Positions 22,843 to 33,103 of a DNA stretch of 64,000 nt are shown in pieces. Source of the DNA: Gautieria morchelliformis (taxonomy: Eukaryota > Basidiomycota > Agaricomycetes > Gomphales > Gomphaceae); NCBI GenBank assembly GCA_015179125.1, contig WHVA01000169.1, positions 145,956 through 209,955 of the forward strand, given 5' to 3'. A program made the translations under genes and the position numbers. The stretch's first letter is position 1. Each line of letters begins with the position of its first letter. The notes beneath the pieces are model-generated. The model saw nothing but the letters and a program-made list of their open reading frames with translations. It was not told where the DNA came from and did no database searches.

Positions 22843-25800
22843 TCAATGAGTATCCTGCATATCTGACAATGATTCTGGTGGAGCCACATCTTCGTGAATG
22901 GCAAGCCTGACTTCCTTATCGAGAGCCCAGTTTGACCAAGTGGTGCAAGTCTGTGGTGCACTGAAATCAAGGCAAGGAAACCAAACTCGTAATATGTCCT
23001 AGACCCAATCAATAAATCATTTCAGCCTGAAGACAGCAATCGGAGAGGACTTACGCGCTGTAGACCCAGTAACATGAAGGCGACGAGAGGGGCTTGGCGA
23101 AAGGCATAGGTCAATGGTGTGCGAAAGACATTAGACAGCTTGCGTGACACTCACAAAGCGACTCTCCCATATAAGTTGTATCTTCCATGATCAAAATCAC
23201 ATTCGAATGTGGGTTCCTATCACGCAGGGCGATCCACGCCATGAAGGTGCTAAGACATATCACTATGCAGTCAGTCTTATTCTTTGAGATATCCGAAGAG
23301 AAACATACACGGCAAAGAGGAGTCGAAACAAACAGAAAACAGACAGGTGCTTCAGCAGAGAGATTGTCATGATGTTAACCATATTGACTCGTCGAAAAAT
23401 ACGACGGTAGCTACAAAAGGTGACCACCAAGAGGACTGAAAAACATTAATGGGAGTCTAAGGCGAAAACAGAAAGGGGTAGCAACTGACTATCCCAAAGG
23501 CACGTCAGAATGACCAGAGAGAGTTCCAAGTAGTTCATGGCGTTTGTGCTGGGTGTTTGGTTGACGTCAAAAAGTTGGCACTGGCATCAAATCGATCAAC
23601 GGGACAGTCAGCGAGGGCGCCCAAAATAAAGCTCCGAGCGGATAGCAGTCAGATGCCGGCGGTTTGAATCATATACAGCCCGTTGTAAATTACATGTACG
23701 ACCTGCTGTAAAATACATGGGTGTGAAACTCAGACGCCCGTCCCTATGCCTCCACCTTCGGTTCCCCTGAACCATCCCCTCGCATCCTCAGTACGGTGCA
23801 CGTGCACCGTATCCCGCTGCCCCTCAGTATGGTGCACGCGCACCGTATCCCGCTGCCCCTCACAGCACGGTGCACATACACCATAGGCCGCTGCCCCTCA
23901 CGGTGCGGTTCACGTGCACCGTATCCCGCTGACCCTCCGTACGGTGCAAATGCACCGTAGGCCGCTGCCCCTCAGTACGGTGCACGTGCACCGTAGGCCG
24001 CTGCACCTCACAGTACGGTTCACGTGCACGGTATCCCGCTGACCCTCCGTACGGTGCAAATGCACCGTATGCTGCCACCCATCCGTACGGTGCACGTGCA
24101 CCGTAGGCCGCTGCCCCTCAGTACGGTGCGCCTGCACCGTATGCCGCTGCCCCTCCGAATGGTGCATGTGCACCGTATCCCACTGACCCTCAGTGTGGTG
24201 CACATGGACCGTATCCCGCTGCCCTCAGTACGGTGCAGGTGCACCGTATGCCGCTGCCCCTCAGTACGGTGCACCTGCACCGTATGCTGCTGCCCCTCAG
24301 TACGGTGCACCTGCACCGTAGGCCGCTGCCCCTCCGTACGGTGCATGTGCACCATACTCTGTGGGTACGGTGCACGTGGACCATACGACGCCTGTTGGTA
24401 TGGTGAATATGCACCATACCCGGCCTGCGAGGACGGTGCACACGGTAGGCCGCCTGGCAGTACGATGTACCTGTACCATACGCCGCCCCTCTCGGTACGG
24501 TGCACGTGCACCGTACTGTGAGGGGCGGCGTATGGTGCGCGTGCATCGTACTGAGGGGCAGCGGCCTACGGTGCGTGTGCACCATACTGAGGGGCAGCGG
24601 CCTGCGCATACAGTGCACGTGGCCCGTACTGAGGGTCAGGGGGATACGGTGCATGTGTACGATAACTGCGATGCGCCGGGTTGAGGGATGTGAGCTTGGT
24701 TGGACAGATTAGAGCGGGGCGACGATCTGCAAGACAACGTACCCTCTTGCACGTTTTCCAAACGCCGCCGCCCCACACCATAGGCCGCCCCTCAGTATGG
24801 CGCACATGCATGAGGCCCATGAGAGTGGTTGGACAGATTAGAGCGCAACAATGATCTGCAAGACAACTTACCCTCCTGTCCATCTACCGCATATCATGTC
24901 GAAACCTTCCCATGGAAAGGGCATCATTTCTTGGACCTTCCGATGTACGCACAAACGGACCTGGAACTGTGGGTTAATAGGTACCCAAATGCTTGGCCAC
25001 TCCCACGAACGTACCTCTGGTCAGTCCAGTCGACTCGATAGTTGTCGTCATTATGTAAGTTAGAATCAACAAAACAGAGCACGCAGTGTCACGAGTTGGT
25101 CACGTGACTACAACTCGCGGGCTCGTGCGCAATCCATTACATAAGACTGAGGACGCTTAGATCACGTGACTCTCGCCAAACAACACGTCACCTGTATGCC
25201 TCTCACTCCAGCCGACCACTCAAATTGACGAGTTTACCTCGCACCACATCGGTGAGGATCCATGCTGACGTGTGGCTGGGAGACCACTGGATCACGTGAG
25301 TGACTCATCGAATAACGCTATAGTGATATAGTGATTTCTTCTTGGTACACACTTCCTCTTTCCTCTAGCTTTTGTTTCCCTAGGGCCGAATTCAGGGATT
25401 GTCACAGGCTCATTGGTCATTATTACAGAACGACAGAATGACTACATCATGGCTGCGATCGAGACATTGAGACACGAGAGAACCAAGACAAATGAAGTCA
25501 AAACAGTCGCCATTAAAGAAATTGATGAAAACCTTGAAGTGTGTTATTGATCAAGTTGCATAATGATATGCCCTGATCAATCTGTAGCATTACTTCCCTC
25601 ACGCAGGACCGTCTAGGTGCACCGTACGGCCAGGCAGACTACGGTGCACGCGCACCGTAGGCCGCCTGGCCGTACGGTGCACCTGTATGATACGCCGCTC
25701 CTCTCGGTATGGTGCACGTGCACCGTACTGTGAGGGGCAGCGGCCTATGGTACGCGTGCACCGTACTGAGGGGCAGCGGGATACCGTGCACGCGCACCGT

Positions 25801-27001
25801 TCGGAGGGGCGGCGGCATACGGTGCAGGTGCACCATACTGTGAGGGGCAGCGGCCTACGGTGCCCGTGCACCGTACTGAAGGGCAGCGGCCTATGGTGCC
25901 CGTGCACCGTACGGAGGGGCAGCGGCATACGGTGCAGGTGCACCGTATGGGGGCAGCGGCATACGGTGCAGGTGCACCGTACGGGGGGCAGCGGCATACG
26001 GTGCACGTACACCGTTCTGAGCAGCAGCAGCCTACGGTGCAGGTGCACCGTACTGAGGGGCAGCGGCCTACGGTGCACCTGCACCGTACTGAGGGGCAGC
26101 GGGATACGGTGCACATGCACCGTTCGGAGGGGCAGCGGGATACGGTGCACGTGTACCGTATGGAGGGTCAGCGGGATACGGTGCGCGTGCACCGTACTGA
26201 GGATGCGAGGGGATGGTTCAGGGGAACCGAAGGTAGAGGCGTAGGGACGGGCGTCTGAGTTTCACACCCATGTATTTTACAGCATGTCGTACATGTAATT
26301 TACAACGGGCTGTATATGATTCAAACCGCCGGCGTCTGCCGCCTGCCCCGCTCCGAGTACGCACAAGGGGGATTATTCCCATAAAATAAGGCGTGATTAG
26401 AAGCTTTTCTCGCAATTCAATCGACATCAATTCTTAATAGACGTGTGATAACTCACCATGAAGGTCCGTAGCTTTGTTGTCCATGCATCAACACAACTGA
26501 AAGCAGCTCTCATTTCAAACCACAGCTGGATAAGACATTAGCGGGACACTTTCATCTACAGATGACGCATACATGGATGACAAGGTTAAGGGTGGCCGTT
26601 AGCGCGCTGTAATTCAATATTACCATCAGGAGGATGACGACGCTGAGCACGGAAGGGGCGTTATTGATTAACTCGATACTCACATCAACCTCACAGAATT
26701 GTTCAGAGTATTGAGTATCATGCTCACACCCAAGGTTTGTTCGGTTTGAGTGAAAGCCATGTACGCCACCACATCCCTTTTCCCCAGTCGCCTCAGTAGG
26801 TGTGGATTGAGAAGGCCACTTAAGCACGCACGTGATCATAAAGACCGACATATTCAGGAGGTACGCCCACACGAAATTGAAGAAAACAGCATGGCGGTGT
26901 ATGTTCTCAGAAAGAACGACGGTGAATAGCAAGGCAGATAGAGATACAAAGCCCAGGAGTCGCAGCACAAAAAGAATGGCGTTAATGCCTTGAAGCGGCA
27001 T
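22843..27001 (-). CDS. Fungal multi-membrane-span (7TM-like) protein; TE in intron 3
   Basis: Eight exons: 27001-26573, 26525-26457, 26403-26365, 23580-23490, 23435-23309, 23249-23155, 23092-23055, 22998-22843; 347 residues, all phases consistent. Introns are 47-62 nt except intron 3 (23581-26364, 2784 nt), which holds a 2711-bp transposable element starting 15 nt from the donor; without it the intron would be 65 nt, with a CTGAC branch site. Hydrophobic segments near residues 5-30, 40-62, 112-140, 168-180, 196-222, 236-262 and 290-305 suggest six or seven membrane spans. It resembles a family of uncharacterised Agaricomycete membrane proteins (motif like P-L-V-A-F-x-L-x-G-x-Q-R-D-I-L). I infer no ligand or function. 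The internal structure of exon 1 is less certain. Confidence 0.75.
23790..24670. repeat. Left array of GTGCAC-palindrome units
   Basis: About 25 copies of a unit near 36 bp. The core is a 20-bp palindrome, consensus TACGGTGCACGTGCACCGTA, and the spacer is close to GGCCGCTGCCCCTCAG. From about 24480 the spacers switch to the opposite strand. The segment 24445-24560 is repeated in direct orientation near 25655-25770. Long open frames on both strands arise because 36 is divisible by three. Confidence 0.9.
24698..24878. repeat. Pair of ~50-bp direct repeats inside the element
   Basis: Copies start at 24698 and 24827, both GGTTGGACAGATTAGAGCG followed by a similar stretch ending near ACCCTC. They lie just inside the left array. 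The rest of the middle (24880-25610) holds several CACGTG sites (25094, 25164, 25290) but no gene. Confidence 0.75.
25620..26200. repeat. Right array of GTGCAC-palindrome units
   Basis: About 16 copies of the same 36-bp unit, with spacers in the opposite orientation to most of the left array. Together with the left array they form the arms of a large potential hairpin. Together the two arrays have roughly 40 palindromes. Confidence 0.9.
26350..26357. repeat. 8-bp target duplication, right copy
   Basis: GCTCCGAG here and at 23631-23638 directly flank the inverted-repeat element. One copy plus the flanks reconstructs an ordinary 65-nt intron, which supports the duplication being real. Confidence 0.85.
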
Positions 27002-27574
27002 AATAGTAAGTCGACGTCGGGACGAAGTTCATCTTCGACTTTCCAGCATTGTTTTTAATGTAAATCCAGTACTATACTGCGTAGCGCGCGATGACAAATG
27101 ATCAAAACTAATAAGCTGTACGCAAGAGTTGATGAGCCCTTTCCCGGCGCCGTGAGTGCCTGGTTAACGACGACATCGAATGCCTCACGCCGGGAGACAG
27201 CTTCATGTTAGAGCGGGACGCCGGCGCCAAGCGCGCTGAAAGGCACCTAATGTGGCGGCGCGGTGAACGTCACATGCTTTTGGAATATAGTCAATATAAC
27301 TTGGAGCGAGGCGACCTCAGCTGCTCCATGATACAGTGTCAGTTCTCATCGTGCTCAATCGCTAGGAGGGTCAAATGAAAAGCAGATTGTATGTGCTGCG
27401 GTCTGTTGACCCTGATAGGCCATCAGGACAGACATCATTGAGGAAAATGATAATATTACCTACACAAGACGAAGGAAATATCGAATGGCATGCGAAAGGG
27501 TAGCTCACAACACGACAGATATAATCCGCCATTACGCATCTGATTTTCCCAGATCCAGATCTTTATTGTGGGTT

Positions 27575-28980
27575 TTAGTGAAGCAGACGACGAGCCCTGA
27601 AGGGTAACCTCAGGTCCTTAAGCAGCACTTCGAAGGAGAAATCCAAAGCATAATAGCCCTTCTCTGGCTTGTTACTTCCATAGCCTTGGAATTTCAGGAG
27701 ATGGCGCGACCTAGCATCATTCAATAGGTGCTGTGCGGAAACAACAGATGAAAACTCCAGACATACCATCCGGCATTCGGAAAGTGAGCATCCGTGCTAA
27801 CGTGCCTTTCCTCATTCCATGACCCCAGTGCCTCCCAGAGCTCTGTCAGAAAAATGTTGTGGGCTACAATGACAACATGTGGCACGTTTTCGACGAGCTC
27901 GTCGACTGCTTCGTGAGATTTGTAGTCGGTGTTCATTTCCTCGGGCGGCACAGGGAGGGCCACCGCATGCTTCAGTACGATCTCTTGCAGTTGATAGATA
28001 CCCCTGTGGACGAGGGTTTGCAGACTCTCGCCGCCGGTAGGGCAATGTTTTCTTTCTGGCAGCCCCCATATGGGGTTCTCTCCGATGCGTTCACGGTCTG
28101 CTTCCTTGAAACGGTCCTCCTCCATGAGCCTACGATAAACGGGTCCTAGATCGTGCTCTACAAGCCTAGCCCCCTCCTTGACCTCCGGGTGCGAATGGTT
28201 ATGCTCAGCGAGTAACTGAGCAGTCTCCTTGGCTCTTAGGTAAGGAGATGTGTAAAGCGCATCGATGCGGACGTTGGCCCATTCCTTTCCAAGATATCTG
28301 GCCTGTTCTCGACCTCGTTCCGACAAACCATCTTCGTCGTCAGGAATCGATCGCTCTGTTGTATTCCCCTGGCTCTATAGGGAAGGTCACGAAGAGAGGA
28401 GTCGATGAAAAATCAAGTCATAAGAGGGCAGTCTTCTTACCTCGCCATGGCGTATGAACGACAGATTAATGTACCCTGGATCAACCCGAAAACTGGCTGA
28501 AGGGTGTAAAAATATGCATAGTGAGTCATAGCAACCATCAATAGGAAAATTACCAACCAGGTATCCTTGTTTTGTTCACTGGACACCGGGTGAGTTTGAA
28601 TGCACAATATAACTCCAGGACTTACAAAAATATTCTACAAGCGGCATCAGTACGCTCTAGCCATGAATATCAAGCAACAAACCTAGTGCGGGCTGAAACT
28701 TTGAAGTTGAAACACACTGTCGTATAATGTCCAGATCTTTCCCAGCATCATCCCAGGAACGAACAACCCTAGCAAAGTCTTCAATCTCAATCCCTGCGGA
28801 TATGAAGATGGCGAGCAGTACGCTTATAGCGTTGGTGGTCTCAATATCCGCAGGAGGACCGTTAATAACGTTGCGGTCTTGTAACAATTGAATAACTTTG
28901 GCATCCAAGTCGGGCACCTGGTCAACTCTCAGTGCCACTCTTTGGGCAGCGTCGTTTTCCGTCTGAGATGGTTGCGCCAT
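27575..28980 (-). CDS. Histidine phosphatase (phosphoglycerate mutase-like)
   Basis: Exons 28980-28683, 28634-28626 (9 nt), 28578-28558 (21 nt), 28496-28441, 28374-27767 and 27710-27575 give 375 residues; introns are 47-66 nt with consistent phases. The catalytic RHGE motif sits at the end of exon 4, followed by ERGREQARYLG, SPYLRAKETAQLL and the second histidine in VIVAHN: the histidine phosphatase superfamily. The N-terminal 100 residues are an extension I do not recognise. The two microexons are inferred from frame and splice sites; a shorter model starting at the ATG at 28647 also joins to the RHGE exon, but gives a stop codon of another frame only 10 nt upstream. The substrate cannot be told from sequence. 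Confidence 0.82.
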
Positions 28981-30094
28981 TGTAGATATGACTGAGGCTG
29001 CGTAACGGGGTATAGTAACACCGGTAGAAGTTAGTTACCCAACTAAAGCGCGTGAGTTGTGGGGAGAGGTGTAGGCGGCTTCGAGCAGGAGAAGCAGAGA
29101 ACCGGTGTGGTCGACGCGTGTGGCACGTGACACGATCGAACCGATCTGCGGGGAAACTCGAGGTAACCCAGAAGTTTGGCTTGAGGCAGGGTTTGTGCTA
29201 AGTTGCCCACTGTAGGTCGAGTTCAGAGTCTACTAGGGTAGATTAGATGACCAGCAGTCGCTGCCTTGAATACATGGAGGCCTGTTCTAATCATAATAAA
29301 ACCCATTGTCCCTCCACATCTTTTGTCCACATCCTGTCCACCGTACCTTGTTTCGTGACGTGCGAAGTGCCCCGAAGCCCGATTACCTATTTCCCAACTC
29401 CAATCGGCTCCCGACGACACTCGATGTTCTGTCTCATCATTTGAAGGAGAGCACTAAACACATCATGAAGTACTGGCATCCTCCAAGCTTCAGCTTCGTC
29501 TTTGATTGCCTACACTTTGTAACCATTTCTTCTACGCATATCCGCGTGGCATCTATATCTGTACGCTTTGGGTGTGCGCGTGTGGCTGTACAGTATATAC
29601 AATAATATTAGTAGACTATATACTATATATATATAATATATAGTAGCGGCTGTCGAGCTTTTATCGGTGGTATACCTATAGACGTCGCAAGGTTTCTTGA
29701 GACACAAGGTTGCATATAAGCTGATCGATCTCCCATGCACTCCCAACATATTCGGACAGTGAGAAAACCCCCATCTGTTTGGACCATACTCCCGCAACAG
29801 AAACACACCTGTCAAAGAGTAACTCACGACTCAATTCTGCAACTCATTAAGTATATATGCACAGATACCCATCTGAACCATCATAACCTGGACTGGTACA
29901 AACAACAGATACGAAGCGTATCACCTTAAATCATCGGATACATCGCATCACCCACTAAAAACAACAGTAGACAATATCAAGACGAAGCAGGAGGGGTGGA
30001 ACAGGTAATGTGTCAGAAAATAGCACGATACAAGAATTCTGCAGCAACTGCCTGCAGGCTCGTTGCATACTGGTGTTAACATGGCGTATTGCAA
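28981..30094. other. Intergenic, no gene seen
   Basis: Separates the start of the phosphatase gene from the stop of the G-alpha-like gene, both on the minus strand. It holds an AT dinucleotide tract near 29612-29642 and no recognisable coding sequence. It should contain the phosphatase promoter and the 3' end of the G-alpha-like transcript. Confidence 0.5.
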
Positions 30095-33000
30095 TTACAG
30101 AAAATCCGCCCTTTGGAGGTTCGAGCGAAGGATACCTTCTCTGACTGAGGTGAGGAATAGACGGTGACATTAGCAGAGGCAGGACAATAACGCGAAGAAA
30201 AGGCGTGGATGAGAGGGCGTTGCACTAGAGAAGAGACAGCGAGAGCGACTTGCCTACACCAAGCGTAACCCCTGTGGCCTTGGTATCCTGTCGGTATCCA
30301 GGACGGAACATATGAGTACGAGCGATACGACTCACGACCATAGATGAAATTCCATCAACAAGGAAAAAACGGGTATCAGGTAAATGACAAAAACGTGCCT
30401 CTCGGCAACGCGAATACAATTTATAGCTGAATGAACAAAAACGCACGGTTACAGATGTAAAATAAACATAGTATGGCCTTGGCTCGGGAGAGTACTGTCG
30501 CTGTATCTCCTTGAACTTTTGTTTGAAATCTGTGAGTGCACAGTCAGCGGCTACGTGAAATCCACATCCCACCATTGGGGACAAATACAAGTGGCACAAA
30601 GCGGTGGGATTAGAGATAATACGCGGCCCGGCGTGGGTGGATCGAGGAGCAAACCTGACGAAATAAGGGACGCACATTTGCACACGGTCTCTGCATCGTT
30701 GCGTCGGTTTCCAAATGAAGTGACGTGGCGTGCTACACGCGCCCCGTTGGCAATTTTCCGGCGTAGCAGGTCAACCTGTGAGTGGTGACGATCATTAATA
30801 CAATAAGGGAGTGAAGGTGATAAGAGTGAGTAGGCGCGCCCCGAGAGCAAGGAAGGGGGCTGTGTCAAAAAAGAGGAGCGCTGAGACGGAGATGGCATGA
30901 AAACGTTACCTTATTCAAAAAGAGAACCAGCTGCACCCGAGAAAGTAAGGGGGAGCGGCACAAGGTGCGCCAGAGTGAGATCGAGTCCTCCTGTCGCGGG
31001 AGGCGAACGTCAGCACGCAATATACAACGAGTGGCGGCGTGCGTCGTCTGAAACGACACGGGGAGATATGTTACAAGACGTGGCTAGAAGAGAAGATGGG
31101 GCAATTCAAAGACAGAACATAGCCACTCACCAGCCGATTCACCCTTCGATCCTCTACGAGCGTCTCATCAAAACAACTAATAGGCGCCAAGAAAATGATC
31201 GCGTCCACTGGAATGTAAACAAAATCAACACCCAAGGATATGATAGAATGCAAAAACCGAAGCAAGGATAACCGCGAGGGCTGAGGGGAGGTTTATAACG
31301 ACAGACACGGCATGAGACTTACTGTCATCGAAGAATGAGAACCACGAGGCTACATCACGAGACCTGCCGTATCAACAACGGTCACATTTATACACACAGT
31401 ATTCGACTTACTCCGCTGCACAATCCCCGTCAAACCCCACATGAAAGAAGCACACAAGAAGAGAAGAGTAGTTAAACACCATTAGTATAAAATATCAGGA
31501 TCTCGGAAAAGGCGCACCTGACTCCGTGCCCCGCCGACGTCGTAGATGCGCCACTCGCGGCCGCTGTCGACGCCGCGTTCGAATGTGAAGCGATGTTCTT
31601 GAACTCCCATGGTACGGAGGCGGGCGCGTATTACGTCATCTATTGCGAAGCATTAGTGGGGATGAGGAAAGCAAAGATGAAGGGAGGAACGGGCAGGGAA
31701 GGTTGGGTTGAGAGCAGGGAAGGGAGACTAGTAGCAATGGTAGGAAAGGCAGAACGGGAGAGAAGGGAGGAGGGAGAAGGGGGTCGAGAGGAAAAGGAAA
31801 CGATCAGCGGGGGTTGGCAAGTCGTGGGCGATATGGGAGGCAATGAGGATAAAGAATACAAACCATCCGATGGTTCATACCCGCGTGAAGCGATACGATC
31901 TACGTCTTGTAAGAAGCTGTAGGAGAGGTGTATTCGTGTCTTCAGTCAATGACTCGGAATTTGACGGCAAAGGAGAAGGCATGACCACATACAACCCAGG
32001 CGTATCCTGTACCCTGATGGCCCCACCCTCCGCGCTCACAAGTCCGCCTCCTCCACTCGCGGTTGACACACCGTCTGCGGTCCTATTCAATGCCGCTCTG
32101 ATATCCAGATCACTCCAAAGGGCTATCATTTCTGAGGATGCCGCGTACAAAAGCTGCGTAGGGGATGACGGTTCTTCATCTGGGCTTGCCTGAAGTGGTG
32201 TGGCGTCACGGCCACGGAAGTCGATGCTGACCCTAAGGGAAGGCTCAGCGGAATGAGAGATAGGCGCGCTACTGGTTGAACTTGCAGTATGATTTGAGGG
32301 GGGAGGTTGTGGGGAAGACGCAGAAATACGACGCAAGAGGCGTGTTTTCCAGGAAGCGCCCGAAGTGCGAACGAAGAACTCTTGGCGCGACGGACGGATG
32401 GGGGTTGGGGACTCAGCTGGTAGTGATGGAGTAGCCGGCCTGGTATCGGTAGTCGAAGTACTAGCCCTGATTGGGGGTGATGTATCAGAGGCCGCGAACG
32501 ATCGGTAGTCCCCGGGCTCTTCGTTGTCGCTGGGGGAAAGTCTACGCTGAAGAATACGCTCTGCGACTGCGAGGCGCGCAAGGAGATTTGCGTAGCGTTC
32601 CACCAACACGGCAGGGTCCAAGTCGGAAGAATGAGCAGCATTTGGAGAGGATGACGCTGGCGGTGCTGCTGCAACGGTATCTAGGACCAACGACACTGAG
32701 CGGATGAGATTGAGCTGGATAACGGCCCGCCAGCAAGCTCGTTCCTCGCGCCAAGACTGAGGTGCATAATGTATCTGGAAATCTAGGAGCGCATGAGGCT
32801 GCGTGTTTCGGCACCAGTGATTCTGAAAGACGCACTTTTGAGAGTAGTGCTTTTCCCACTCTCGCTCTGGCCCAGGAGAAGAACGCGGACTGGCCTCTTT
32901 CTCCTGAGCGCGGCGCGTTCTCTGCGGAGCTCGTCGTCAATCTCGTCGTTAACGCGCTTAGCCTCCCGCTCTGCACGGAGGCGCTCATCGCGCTCACTGG

Positions 33001-33103
33001 GGGACTCGTCCGGAGGGGGCTGGAGTGCACGGGAGATGGGGTCGTCTGGGTCGTTCAGGGAGGTGGAGAAGGAGGCGTTGGAGCGACCTCGCACCCGGGG
33101 CAT
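30095..33103 (-). CDS. G-protein alpha subunit-like protein
   Basis: Twelve exons: 33103-32836, 32782-31993, 31916-31864, 31639-31518, 31415-31412, 31349-31323, 31207-31131, 30990-30910, 30775-30676, 30529-30447, 30287-30260, 30144-30095; 560 residues, phases all consistent. G1 is GQSESGKST, G3 is DVGGARSQ, G4 is FLNKVDLL, G5 is TSVTDTKAT, and the C-terminus ends SNLQRADFL as in G-alpha. A low-complexity insert of about 200 residues lies in the helical-domain region (exon 2). The usual switch-II Gln after DVGG is Ala, which predicts weak GTP hydrolysis, and there is no MGxxxS myristoylation start. The ATG has a good context (CCACCATGCC). Introns (53-224 nt) are longer than in neighbouring genes. 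Exon 5 is only 4 nt. Confidence 0.88.

Larger units (their letters stand above)
23639..26349. mobile_element. Inverted-repeat element made of palindromic 36-bp arrays
   Basis: The 2711-bp element is flanked by the 8-bp direct repeat GCTCCGAG (23631-23638, 26350-26357). Its ends are inverted repeats: about 150 bp of unique terminal sequence (GCCGGCGGTTTGAATCATAT near each end) and then arrays of a 36-bp unit. No transposase frame is present in the 0.9-kb middle, so it is non-autonomous. An 8-bp duplication fits hAT, Zisupton-like or related superfamilies; I cannot choose between them. Confidence 0.88.

Noticed and set aside
23860..24654. Long open frames on both strands in the left palindrome array, up to about 165 codons
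   Set aside because: The 36-bp unit is divisible by three and nearly free of stops in several frames, so all are expected by chance; no start context, introns or domain.
23790..26200. CRISPR-like array
   Set aside because: Spacers are as conserved as the repeats, the unit is palindromic, and the organism is a eukaryote; the arrays are arms of a transposable element.
25599..26258. Open frames of 123-197 codons in the right palindrome array
   Set aside because: Same cause as in the left array; reading frames exist on both strands at once.
28626..28647. ATG at 28647 as the true start of the histidine phosphatase
   Set aside because: It would place the gene 10 nt after an unexplained stop of an adjacent frame; splicing the upstream exon through two microexons gives one continuous protein. 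Not excluded.
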